DNA from: Lautropia mirabilis
GTDB taxonomy: Bacteria; Pseudomonadota; Gammaproteobacteria; Burkholderiales; Burkholderiaceae_E
Assembly (NCBI RefSeq): GCF_900637555.1
Contig: NZ_LR134378.1
Span: forward strand, 258,001 to 322,000
Reading direction: 5' to 3'
Length of the DNA stretch: 64,000 bases
This document shows positions 25,130-33,835 of this stretch, piece by piece (positions within the stretch are counted from its first letter, which is position 1; each line of letters starts with the position of its first letter). The notes beneath the pieces were generated by a model, which worked only from the letters and a program-made list of their open reading frames with translations, ran no database searches and was not told the origin of the DNA. A program made the position numbers and the translations under genes.

Positions 25130-26074
25130 ATGAAACAGTTCGACGCCGAACAATGCCGGGCTGCCCTGCCTTTTCGCACGCTGATCCCCGCACTGCGCGA
25201 GGCCTTTGCCCAGGGCGCCACCGTGCCGCTGCGCCACACCCACGCCATCGAAAGCCAGGGCGTGCAGGGCACCACGCTCATCATGCCCGCCTGGAACGAA
25301 CAGGGCTTCTTCGGTGTGAAGACCATCAACATCTTCCCCGGGAACGGTGCCCAGGGACTGCCCGGCCTGCACGCCACCTACGTGCTGTACAGCGCCACCA
25401 CCGGCGTGCCGCTGGCCCTCATCGACGGTGACGCCATCACCGCACGCCGCACCGCCGGCGCCGCTGCCCTGGGCGCCGACTTCCTGGCACGCAAGGATGC
25501 CAGGCGACTGCTCGTGGTGGGCGCAGGCCGCATCGCGGCACTGCTGCCTGCGGCCATGCGCGCCGTACGCGACATCGAGCACATCGACATCTGGAACCCC
25601 CGTCCGGTGCGCGCTGCCGTGCTGGCCGAGACCCTGCGCAAGCAGGGCGTGCCCAACGTCCATCCGCTGGACGGCACCCCGGCATCGCTGGAAGCGGCCG
25701 CCCGCCAGGCCGACATCATCAGCTGCGCCACACTCTCGGAAGAGCCTCTCATCCAGGGCAGCTGGCTGCGCCCCGGCACCCACCTGGACCTGGTGGGCAG
25801 CTTCAAGCCCAACATGGTCGAGGCCGCTGCCGACTGCTTCATCGGCAATGAGGTCTTCGTGGATACCGACGAAGCCCCCACCAAGTCCGGCGACCTGCTC
25901 AAGGCCTTCGACACCGGCCGCTTCAGCGCCAGCGACATCCGCGCCGACCTGCAGGCCCTGTGCCGCGGCCAGCACCCGGGGCGCAGCAGCGACCAGGCCA
26001 TCACCGTCTTCAAGGCCGTGGGCAGCGCCCTGGAAGACCTGACCGCCGCCGTGCTGGTCTACAAGGCCGGCTGA
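25130..26074 (+). CDS. Ornithine cyclodeaminase / mu-crystallin family protein
   Basis: 314 aa NAD(P)-dependent protein of the OCD/mu-crystallin family. It has FFGVKTINIFPGNGAQGLPG (substrate and ring-binding part), LIDGDAITARRTAGAAALGAD and the nucleotide-binding loop LLVVGAGRIAALL. The usual GxGxQA loop reads GAGRIA, so the common Gln is Ile here. Family reactions include ornithine to proline, ketimine reduction and reduction of pyrroline-2-carboxylate. With the upstream FAD oxidase and aldehyde dehydrogenase it forms a small amino-acid catabolic run on one strand. The exact substrate is not readable. Confidence 0.88.
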   Translation: MKQFDAEQCRAALPFRTLIPALREAFAQGATVPLRHTHAIESQGVQGTTLIMPAWNEQGFFGVKTINIFPGNGAQGLPGLHATYVLYSATTGVPLALIDGDAITARRTAGAAALGADFLARKDARRLLVVGAGRIAALLPAAMRAVRDIEHIDIWNPRPVRAAVLAETLRKQGVPNVHPLDGTPASLEAAARQADIISCATLSEEPLIQGSWLRPGTHLDLVGSFKPNMVEAAADCFIGNEVFVDTDEAPTKSGDLLKAFDTGRFSASDIRADLQALCRGQHPGRSSDQAITVFKAVGSALEDLTAAVLVYKAG

Positions 26075-26273
26075 ATCCGATCCAGGGGTCTGCCGGAGGT
26101 CCCTGGTCGGATGTCTCTCCCGGGTGGCCTTTGCCCGCCCGGCCTCCCTGCGGGCCAATTCGTTAAAATGGTTTGCTGTCTCTGACATTCCCCGGGAAGG
26201 TCTGGCCGGAACGCCCATGCCGGATGGCTGCCTCCCCGATGCTGCCTTTCGGGCCCCTTTCGGAACCCATGCC

Positions 26274-27914
26274 ATGAAACTGCACCGCCTTCCTGCCCTG
26301 CTGCCGCTGCTGGCCAGCAGTCTTTCTGCCGGCAGCCTGCTCTGGGCCGCCAGCGCCCAGGCTGCCACCGAGCCCGCCGACGATGCCGCCGACGCCCAGA
26401 GCCGCTGCAGCGACCTGAAGGAAGTGGAACTGCCCGATGTGGTCATCCAGCGCGTGAAGTGGGTGCAGCGCGGCGGTCTGGCACAGGATCCCAACTCGGC
26501 CTTCACCGGCGCCTCGGGCCAGACGCTGCAGGCCGAGGAACACTGCGTGGTGCGCGGCGAAATCGAACCCCGCACCGGCGCCGATGGTCGCCACTACGGC
26601 ACCCAGTTCGAGCTGCGCCTGCCTGCCCGCTGGAACCACAAGTTCCTGTTCCAGGGCGGTGGCGGCACCAATGGCTTCGTGGCCGACGCCCTGGGCCGCA
26701 TCCCCACCCGCGGCAGCTCGGCCCAGCCGGCGCTGCTGCGCGGCTATGCCGTGGTGAGCATGGACGGCGGCCACCAGGGCCGTGACACCCTCTTCGGCAA
26801 GGACCAGCAGGCCCGGCTGGATCTGGCCTACGCCTCCACCGGCAAGGTAGCCACGGCCGCCCGCCAGCTCATCCAGGCCATGTACCACAGCACCCCGAAG
26901 CGCAGCTACTTCATGGGCTGCTCCAACGGCGGACGCGAGGCCATGATGGCCGCCATGCGCTACCCGCTGCAGTTCGACGGCGTGGTGGCCGGCAACCCGG
27001 GCTTCCGGCTCTCGCGCGCTGCCATCGCCCAGTCATGGGACAACCAGCAGTTCCTGAAGGCCGCCCCCGTCAACGAACAGGGCGAGCGGATCTTTGCCAA
27101 TGCCCTCACCCAGAAGGACATGGATGCCGTAGTGGCCGGCGTGCTGGAACGCTGCGACGCCCTGGACGGCCTGAAGGACGGCCTGGTCAACGCCTGGGAA
27201 CGCTGCGACTTCAAGCCCCGGATGGTGGAAAAGGACATCGGCAAGGAGAAGGTGGCCCTGCTGGAAGCCGTCTTTGGCGGTGCACGCACCAGCAAGGGTG
27301 AGCCCCTCTATGCCAGCTGGCCGTGGGATGCCGGCATCAACAGCGGCAACTGGCGCGGCTGGAAACTGGGTGACTCCCAGACCGCCACCCCCAACGCCCG
27401 CAACATCGTGCTGGGCGCCATGTCGCTGCCGCACTACTTCATGACGCCCTACCAGGCCGAGTTCGACACCTTCAAGGTGAACTTCGACACCATCCTGCCG
27501 CTCACCCTGCAGACCGGCGCCCTCAACGACGCCGTGGCCACCGACCTGACCACCTTCAAGGCGCGCGGCGGCAAGATGATCATCTTCGAGGGTGTCTCCG
27601 ACCCCGTCTTCTCGGCCAACGACCTGCGTGACTGGTACCGGCAGCTGCAGCACGACACCCCGGGCACCCAGGACTTCGCCCGCCTCTTCATGGTGCCCGG
27701 CATGACCCACTGCGGCGAGGGCAATGCCCTGGACGACTTCGACCCCCTCACCGCCCTGGAGAACTGGGCCGAGAAGGGCGAGGCCCCGGCCAGCATCATC
27801 GCGCAGGGTCGCGCCTTCCCCGGCAAGACCCAGCCGCTATGCCCGTACCCGCAAGTGGCCACCTATCGCGGTGAAGGCGACGAGAACAGCGCCGAGAGCT
27901 TCAGCTGCCAGTGA
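26274..27914 (+). CDS. Secreted tannase/feruloyl esterase family hydrolase
   Basis: 546 aa. The signal peptide is at residues 1-33 (ending SAQAAT). The catalytic Ser is in the family motif GCSNGGREAMMAAMRYP, the Asp in GVSDPVFSANDL and the His in PGMTHCGEG. The cysteines next to Ser and His (GCS and HCG) form the bridge that defines the tannase/feruloyl esterase fold. FEGV, PHYFMTPYQAEFD and ALENWAEKGEAP are also typical. It splits esters of gallate, ferulate or related phenolics outside the cytoplasm. The start gives the signal peptide directly; the frame upstream to 26124 is not supported. A polyphenol or plant-ester diet is implied but not proven. Confidence 0.9.
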   Translation: MKLHRLPALLPLLASSLSAGSLLWAASAQAATEPADDAADAQSRCSDLKEVELPDVVIQRVKWVQRGGLAQDPNSAFTGASGQTLQAEEHCVVRGEIEPRTGADGRHYGTQFELRLPARWNHKFLFQGGGGTNGFVADALGRIPTRGSSAQPALLRGYAVVSMDGGHQGRDTLFGKDQQARLDLAYASTGKVATAARQLIQAMYHSTPKRSYFMGCSNGGREAMMAAMRYPLQFDGVVAGNPGFRLSRAAIAQSWDNQQFLKAAPVNEQGERIFANALTQKDMDAVVAGVLERCDALDGLKDGLVNAWERCDFKPRMVEKDIGKEKVALLEAVFGGARTSKGEPLYASWPWDAGINSGNWRGWKLGDSQTATPNARNIVLGAMSLPHYFMTPYQAEFDTFKVNFDTILPLTLQTGALNDAVATDLTTFKARGGKMIIFEGVSDPVFSANDLRDWYRQLQHDTPGTQDFARLFMVPGMTHCGEGNALDDFDPLTALENWAEKGEAPASIIAQGRAFPGKTQPLCPYPQVATYRGEGDENSAESFSCQ

Positions 27915-28035
27915 TCAGAATGGCGGCCGGGCGGAAATAGTTCCGCCTCCGCCCCTCGCAGCCATGTCGCACGGCTGCTGCTGCGGCGAGACGGCCGCTA
28001 GAATCCATTGATCCTTATCCACGAGGACCTCGCCC

Positions 28036-28710
28036 ATGCACGCCGACGCCAATCCCTTTGCCGCCGCCGAGTTCGCTGACAACCCCGAGCCGCGCTGCCC
28101 CTGCCTGCTGCTGCTGGATGTCTCCGGCTCCATGGCGGGCGGCAAGATCGAGGAACTCAACGCCGGCCTGCAGGCCTTCGAGGAAGAGCTGAAGTCCGAC
28201 AGTCTCAGCGCCAAGCGCGTGGAAGTGGCCATCGTCACCTTCGGACCCGTGCTGGTCGCGCAGGACTTCACCAGCGCCAGCCAGTTCCAGGCCCCCCAGC
28301 TGCAGGCACAGGGCCTCACTCCCATGGGTCAGGCCATCGAGGAAGGCATCGAGCTACTGCGCCAGCGCAAGGCGCTGTACCGCCAGAGCGGCATCACCTA
28401 CTACCGTCCGTGGATCTTCCTCATCACCGACGGTGCCCCCACCGACAGCTGGCGGCAGGCTGCGCAGGCCATTGCCAGCGGCGAAGCACGCAAGGAATTC
28501 GCCTTCTACGCCGTGGGCGTAGACGACGCCGACATGGACCAGCTGCGCCAGCTGGCCGTGCGTGATCCCCTGAAACTGAAAGGCCTGGCCTTCCGCGAGC
28601 TGTTTGCCTGGCTGTCCAGCTCGCTGAGTTCCGTCTCGCGCTCCAACCCCGGCGACGCCGTGCCGCTGGAAAACCCCACCGGCCCAAAAGGCTGGGGCAG
28701 CATCGCCTGA
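28036..28710 (+). CDS. VWA domain protein (TerY/YegL-like)
   Basis: 224 aa, nearly all a von Willebrand A domain. The MIDAS metal site is complete: DVSGSM near residue 35, Thr in [15 protein letters not shown] and Asp in ITDGAPTD. The same gene order (VWA, PP2C phosphatase, kinase) is known as the TerY-P triad and as E. coli yegL-yegK-yegI, where it is linked to stress or chemical-damage signalling. No signal peptide, so cytoplasmic; it is presumably the protein-binding adaptor of the triad. The stop is 36 bases before the phosphatase start. Confidence 0.9.
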   Translation: MHADANPFAAAEFADNPEPRCPCLLLLDVSGSMAGGKIEELNAGLQAFEEELKSDSLSAKRVEVAIVTFGPVLVAQDFTSASQFQAPQLQAQGLTPMGQAIEEGIELLRQRKALYRQSGITYYRPWIFLITDGAPTDSWRQAAQAIASGEARKEFAFYAVGVDDADMDQLRQLAVRDPLKLKGLAFRELFAWLSSSLSSVSRSNPGDAVPLENPTGPKGWGSIA

Positions 28711-28746
28711 CCCACCCGATTGCCCAGCCTCCCGCACGCCAGCCCG

Positions 28747-29601
28747 ATGACCATGAAACACTGGTCCTGGATAGCGGCCTCCAGCACAGGTACTTCACAC
28801 CTGAAGCATAACCTGCCACTGCAGGACGCCCAGGCCTGCGCCGTTGTTCCCGTCAACAGCGACAGCCAGACCTGCGACGCAGAATGGTTCGTGGCCGTTA
28901 CATGTGATGGCGCCGGCAGTGCCAGCCACGGACGGCAGGGGGCCCTCATCACCTGCCGCACGATTCGCCAGGCCGCGCGCCGCCACCTGGCGGCGGCATC
29001 AACACCCACCGCATCATCCCTGCAACAACCCCGGCTGACCGCATCCGCCCTGCCCTCGGCAGAAACCGTGCGGACATGGGTCGACGAAGCACGCCAGCGC
29101 ATTCGTGCGGCCGCAGAAAGACGCGGGCTTTCTGCACGCGACTTTGCCTGCACGCTGGTTCTGGCCCTGTCCAACGGACAGGAAACGCTGGTGGCCCATA
29201 TTGGTGATGGCGGCATCGTGGCACGCCTGGCCGACGGTGGAACCTGGCAGGCGCTTTCCTGGCCGGACCACGGTGAATACGCGTCCACCACGCGCTTTAT
29301 AACCGACGAACCACCCACGCCCCTGCGCACGAACATCACCCGACAGCCCATCGACGCGCTGGCGCTTTTTTCCGATGGCATAGAACGCATGGTGCTGGAC
29401 ATGGCCACGCAGACCCCGTTTGCACGGTTCTTCTCCACCATGGCCGCCCCGCTGCCCAAAGAACCCGGCAAGGCGCACACCCTGTCTGGCCAGCTGAAAG
29501 CCTACCTGGACAGCGAGGCCGTCAACAGCCGCACGGACGATGACAAGACGCTAGTCATGGCCGTACTGCATTCACCCCCATCTACCCCATCCAGAACATA
29601 A
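28747..29601 (+). CDS. PP2C family serine/threonine phosphatase (YegK-like)
   Basis: 284 aa. The Mn/Mg-binding residues of PP2C are all visible: VTCDGAGSASHGRQGA, LVAHIGDGGIVARL, LFSDGIERMVLDMA and the final NSRTDDDKTLVM. It should remove phosphate from the kinase encoded next to it or its targets. Two ATG codons lie close together (28747 and 28753) and neither has a strong ribosome site. Middle gene of the VWA-phosphatase-kinase triad. Confidence 0.9.
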   Translation: MTMKHWSWIAASSTGTSHLKHNLPLQDAQACAVVPVNSDSQTCDAEWFVAVTCDGAGSASHGRQGALITCRTIRQAARRHLAAASTPTASSLQQPRLTASALPSAETVRTWVDEARQRIRAAAERRGLSARDFACTLVLALSNGQETLVAHIGDGGIVARLADGGTWQALSWPDHGEYASTTRFITDEPPTPLRTNITRQPIDALALFSDGIERMVLDMATQTPFARFFSTMAAPLPKEPGKAHTLSGQLKAYLDSEAVNSRTDDDKTLVMAVLHSPPSTPSRT

Positions 29602-29723
29602 GCCAACGAATCAGACTGACGCCACCAGGAAACCGCCTTGCCGACAGCACCCGGTCCTGAAGCCTTGCCAGATGCTCTTTCCCGGCACAGAACACCACCC
29701 CTCCCAGAGACACCCCACCGCCC

Positions 29724-31403
29724 ATGACCTCCCGTGCCGATCGCGAGAAAGACCCTGCCTACGGCCTGAAACTGCGTCTGGGCAGTGGGCGTCGACTGAA
29801 GCTGGGTGAACGGCTGGGCCGCGGCGGCGAAGGCAGCGTGTACGCTGCCGCCAACCGGCGCAACCATGCGGTAAAACTCTACAAGGCACCTGACAAGCCC
29901 CAACTGGCCAGCAAGATTGCTGCCATGGTGGATGCCGGCCTGGCCAGGCAGTCGCCCTTTGCAGCCTTTCCCGTGGACGTGGTGCGCGGCGAAGACGGCG
30001 CTTTTGCCGGCTTTCTGATGAAAGCCGTGCGCGACCGTCGCCCCCTGCATGACCTGTACGCCCCCGGCGCGCGCAAGCAGCATTTTCCGGACATCGACTA
30101 TCGCTTTCTGGCGCGCACCGCCACCAACATTGCGCGTGCTGTCGCCTCCATCCACCACACCGGCTGCGTCATCGGTGACATCAACCCCTCCGGCATGCTG
30201 GTGGCAGACGACGCCACCGTCGCCCTGGTGGATGCCGACAGCTTCCAGTTCAGCCATGGCGGACAGCAGTTCCTGTGCGCCGTGGGTGTACCGGACTACA
30301 CCCCACCCGAACTGCAGGGCCACTCCTTTCACGGCGTGGTGCGCACCCAGCAGCACGACGCCTTTGGCCTGGCCGTCATCCTCTTCCAGGTGCTGATGAT
30401 GGGGCGCCACCCCTTTGACGGCGTCCCCGACACCGGCGAAGCCCCGCCCATGGGCGAGCGCATCCAGAGACGCCTCTACCCGCACATTCCGGAACGCCCC
30501 ACCGGCATGCAGCCCCCGCCTGGCCTGCCCGCCCTGACGGAATTTTCAGGCACACTGGCCGACCTGTTTGCCCGCGCCTTCACCGCCCAGGACAACACCC
30601 CACGCCCCGACGCCCTGCAATGGGTGACGGCGCTGGAACACTTCGAGAAAAACCTGCGTCGCTGCCGCGCAGATCGTCGCCATCACTACCCCCGCGAATC
30701 CACCTCCTGCCCCTGGTGCCAGATGGAAGAACGACTGGGCAACCAACTGTTTCCGCGTCCGGGCCAAGCCAGCCCCACCACCCACACCGCCCCTGTACCG
30801 GTCAACCTGGCCCAGCGGCGCTTCCGGAGCAAACGCCCCCGGCGCCTCATCATGGGACTGGCGATCACCGCCGCCGTGGCGCTGGGCGTCTACCACCTTG
30901 TCGCCAGCTACCTGGCCAGCCTGTCACCCACCCAGATACTGGCCAACCAGGCCAAACAGCACCTCCCCGCCTGGGTGACCGGCACCCACCAGAAACTGCA
31001 ACCCACCCTGGACGCCGCGCGCCAGCAAGGCCAGCACTGGGTCGACAGCGCCAAGGAAGCCCTGCCGGACCTGTCCACAACCGGCAAGTGGATCAAGGGA
31101 CTCTGGCAGTCAGAGACCCCGGACGACAGCCAGCCCCCAGCACGCGCAACACGCAAGCAGCAAGACAAAACCGATGACACCGCCCCTGCCCACAACCGGG
31201 GCCCCGCACTGACCATCACCGACAAGGTCATGGAAATGCAGCGCGTACTGCGCCGCCAGGGCTACCCCGTACCCCTGAATGGCAGCTTCGACGCCGCCAC
31301 CCGACGCTACGCCGCCGACTACCTGACCAGCATCAGCGGCGAGCCCACGCCGGAGAACCTGAGCGTGCGGGAGTTTTATTTGAGGTTTGAGGGGGGGAGG
31401 TAG
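29724..31403 (+). CDS. Protein kinase with zinc ribbon, membrane helix and C-terminal peptidoglycan-binding-like domain (YegI-like)
   Basis: 559 aa. The kinase domain is at about 20-310: glycine loop LGRGGEGSVY (31-40), Lys51 in AVKLY, catalytic D152 in GDINPSGML, and D170 in VDADSFQF at the DFG position. A Cys/His cluster (CRADRRHHY ... SCPWC, about 312-335) looks like the zinc ribbon of TerY-P kinases. A single hydrophobic helix follows at about 374-395, then a helical region. The last 65 residues (VMEMQRVLRRQGYPVPLNGS then FDAATRRYA) resemble a peptidoglycan-binding domain. So the kinase would face the cytoplasm and the tail the periplasm. The metal-binding Asn five residues after D152 is Gly157, and DFG is DAD, so activity may be altered or the family may differ. 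Confidence 0.87.
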   Translation: MTSRADREKDPAYGLKLRLGSGRRLKLGERLGRGGEGSVYAAANRRNHAVKLYKAPDKPQLASKIAAMVDAGLARQSPFAAFPVDVVRGEDGAFAGFLMKAVRDRRPLHDLYAPGARKQHFPDIDYRFLARTATNIARAVASIHHTGCVIGDINPSGMLVADDATVALVDADSFQFSHGGQQFLCAVGVPDYTPPELQGHSFHGVVRTQQHDAFGLAVILFQVLMMGRHPFDGVPDTGEAPPMGERIQRRLYPHIPERPTGMQPPPGLPALTEFSGTLADLFARAFTAQDNTPRPDALQWVTALEHFEKNLRRCRADRRHHYPRESTSCPWCQMEERLGNQLFPRPGQASPTTHTAPVPVNLAQRRFRSKRPRRLIMGLAITAAVALGVYHLVASYLASLSPTQILANQAKQHLPAWVTGTHQKLQPTLDAARQQGQHWVDSAKEALPDLSTTGKWIKGLWQSETPDDSQPPARATRKQQDKTDDTAPAHNRGPALTITDKVMEMQRVLRRQGYPVPLNGSFDAATRRYAADYLTSISGEPTPENLSVREFYLRFEGGR

Positions 31404-31511
31404 GTCGCTCTCGTGCGTGCGCTATTGGGTTCTGGAAGGGATGCGTAGCAAGGTTGGGGACTCTTGAGCCATGGTGGGAGCCCCAGCGCACCGACTCCCC
31501 TACCTTCACCA

Positions 31512-33433
31512 CGGGTCATCCCCGCATATGCGGGGAACGCAGCCAACACCCGGCCAACGGTGAGCCCGACGCCGGTTCATCCCCGCATGCGCGGGGAACG
31601 CACCGTGGCGGTGATGATCCGATCCGCCCCGTACGGTTCATCCCCACATGCGCGGGGAACGCTCTTGTACCTGGGCAATTCGCTGGCCGAGTATCGGGGC
31701 ATCCCCGCATGCACGGGGAACGCATCGCCAACGGCCGGAACAAGCTGGACAAGTTCGGTTCATCCTCGCATACGCGGGGAACGCGGTTACTGGCGCATCA
31801 GCGCAGAAAAGTCGGGCGGTTCATCCCCGCATATGCGGGGAACGCCTGGGCACGCCCCAGTCCATGGACTCCATCTACGGTTCATCCCCGCATGCGCGGG
31901 GGACGTACCCCATTCTTACCCTATTCCAGCCCCAGCAGCGGTTCATCCCCGCATGCGCGGGGAACGCTGCCTATTGACGGAGCAGTTCACCCAGACAAAC
32001 GGTTCATCCCCGCATGCGCGGGGAACGCAAAGGGTTTGCCGAGGGCATCATGTCCCCGGTCGGTTCATCCCCGCATGTGCGGGGAACGCGTCAATGGACC
32101 GAACAAACTGGCCCGTATCCCCGGTTCATCCCCGCATGTGCGGGGAACGCACGTATGGGGTGAGCTTGATGGCTGCCCGGAACGGTTCATCCCCGCATGT
32201 GCGGGGAACGCTCAGCAGACTGCCAGAAGAAACCGATGAGGGTCGGTTCATCCCCGCATGTGCGGGGAACGCCAGACGGGCTTGTGGGCGGGCTTGGCCA
32301 CAGGCGGTTCATCCCCGCATGTGCGGGGAACGCTTCTGCGCGCGTGAATTGAGCGCCCTTAATACCGGTTCATCCCCGCATGTGCGGGGAACGCCCATGG
32401 CCATCGTGGTCGGCGCCGAATTCTCTGCGGTTCATCCCCGCATGTGCGGGGAACGCCTCTGGATATCGAAGTCACTACCCTTCTTTTTCGGTTCATCCCC
32501 GCATGTGCGGGGAACGCTGCTTAAGCGCCAGCCGCGCCCCCATCCTATGCGGTTCATCCCCGCATGTGCGGGGAACGCAGGACGGCTACCGGCTCTGGGG
32601 CAATCGCACGCGGTTCATCCCCGCATGTGCGGGGAACGCGTGGTGCCTGGCGGGAACCACGACATGTTATCCGGTTCATCCCCGCATGTGCGGGGAACGC
32701 TGCTTAAGCGCCAGCCGCGCCCCCATCCGGTGCGGTTCATCCCCGCATGTGCGGGGAACGCGGCTTGGGTGCAGTGTTCCCCTTCAGGCACATCGGTTCA
32801 TCCCCGCATGTGCGGGGAACGCGTAGAACTTGCTGACACAGAACCTGTCAAAGTCGGTTCATCCCCGCATGTGCGGGGAACGCCTCTCGCAGCCAATAGA
32901 CAAGCCGGATCAATTCGGTTCATCCCCGCATGCGCGGGGAACGCGAGGTGGCGGCATTCTCTGGCGTCGCGGCCGTCGGTTCATCCCCGCATGCGCGGGG
33001 AACGCGCCGCCCCTTGCCCCTGCCGCAGCTCTCGTGCCGGTTCATCCCCGCATGCGCGGGGAACGCACGGCCGTGTGCTCGTTTCCGATCCGCAGCGTCG
33101 GTTCATCCCCGCATGCGCGGGGAACGCGGAAATACATACCTAAACGTTGAATACGTAGACGGTTCATCCCCGCATGCGCGGGGAACGCTGTTGATCTCGC
33201 ATGGACCATGCCTCGATACACGGTTCATCCCCGCATGCGCGGGGAACGCTGCTCATCGAGTTTATCAACCTCTTCATGAAACGGTTCATCCCCGCATGCG
33301 CGGGGAACGCCATCGATTGCATCGCGTAGATAGCCAGGGAAGCGGTTCATCCCCGCATGCGCGGGGAACGCCGCCCAGGTACTCCGTACGCCCATCCCCC
33401 CATACGGTTCATCCCCGCATGCGCGGGGAACGC
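31512..33433 (-). CRISPR. Type I-E CRISPR array, 32 repeats and 31 spacers
   Basis: 29-base repeats at a period of 61 (spacers 32 bases; two of 33, at 32395-32427 and 33372-33404). On the plus strand repeats begin CGGTTCATCCCCGCATG and end CGGGGAACGC. In crRNA sense they end ATGAACCG, the I-E 5-prime handle, so the array is transcribed on the minus strand from the leader next to cas2. Repeats 1 to 7 (31512-31906) carry changes (for instance GGGGCAT, CCTCGC, GGGGGACGT), as expected at the leader-distal end. Repeats 10-23 have GCATGTGC, repeats 24-32 have GCATGCGC. Spacers at 32518-32549 and 32701-32732 are near copies. Confidence 0.98.
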
Positions 33434-33501
33434 GCTTCCAATAAGTTATTGATCTACCGAAGGAAAAGTGAGCCCTCAGATTCTACCAAACATTCTGCTT
33501 G
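33434..33501 (-). promoter_or_regulatory. CRISPR leader
   Basis: AT-richer stretch between the first (newest) repeat and the cas2 stop. On the minus strand a TAGAAT (33480-33485) could be the -10 of the pre-crRNA promoter, about 47 bases before the first repeat. An IHF-like site lies next to the repeat. Confidence 0.75.
33442..33454 (-). promoter_or_regulatory. IHF-like site in the CRISPR leader
   Basis: GATCAATAACTTA on the minus strand matches the IHF consensus WATCAANNNNTTR at every fixed position except the first (G for A/T). It begins nine bases from the first repeat, about where E. coli type I-E leaders bind IHF for spacer integration. Confidence 0.6.
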
Positions 33502-33807
<306 letters not shown>

Positions 33808-33835
33808 TCATTCCTCGCGTTCATCACTACAGTCT

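Noticed and set aside
31404-31511. Possible further degenerate repeat beyond the distal array end
   Set aside because: At the expected position (about 31451) the sequence lacks the CCCCGC/GCGGGG stem.
31464-33143. Long plus-strand open frames over the CRISPR array (up to 559 codons), with repeats such as RFIPACAGNA and VHPRMCGER
   Set aside because: They are translations of CRISPR repeats; the fixed 61-base period keeps frames open. A known annotation artefact.
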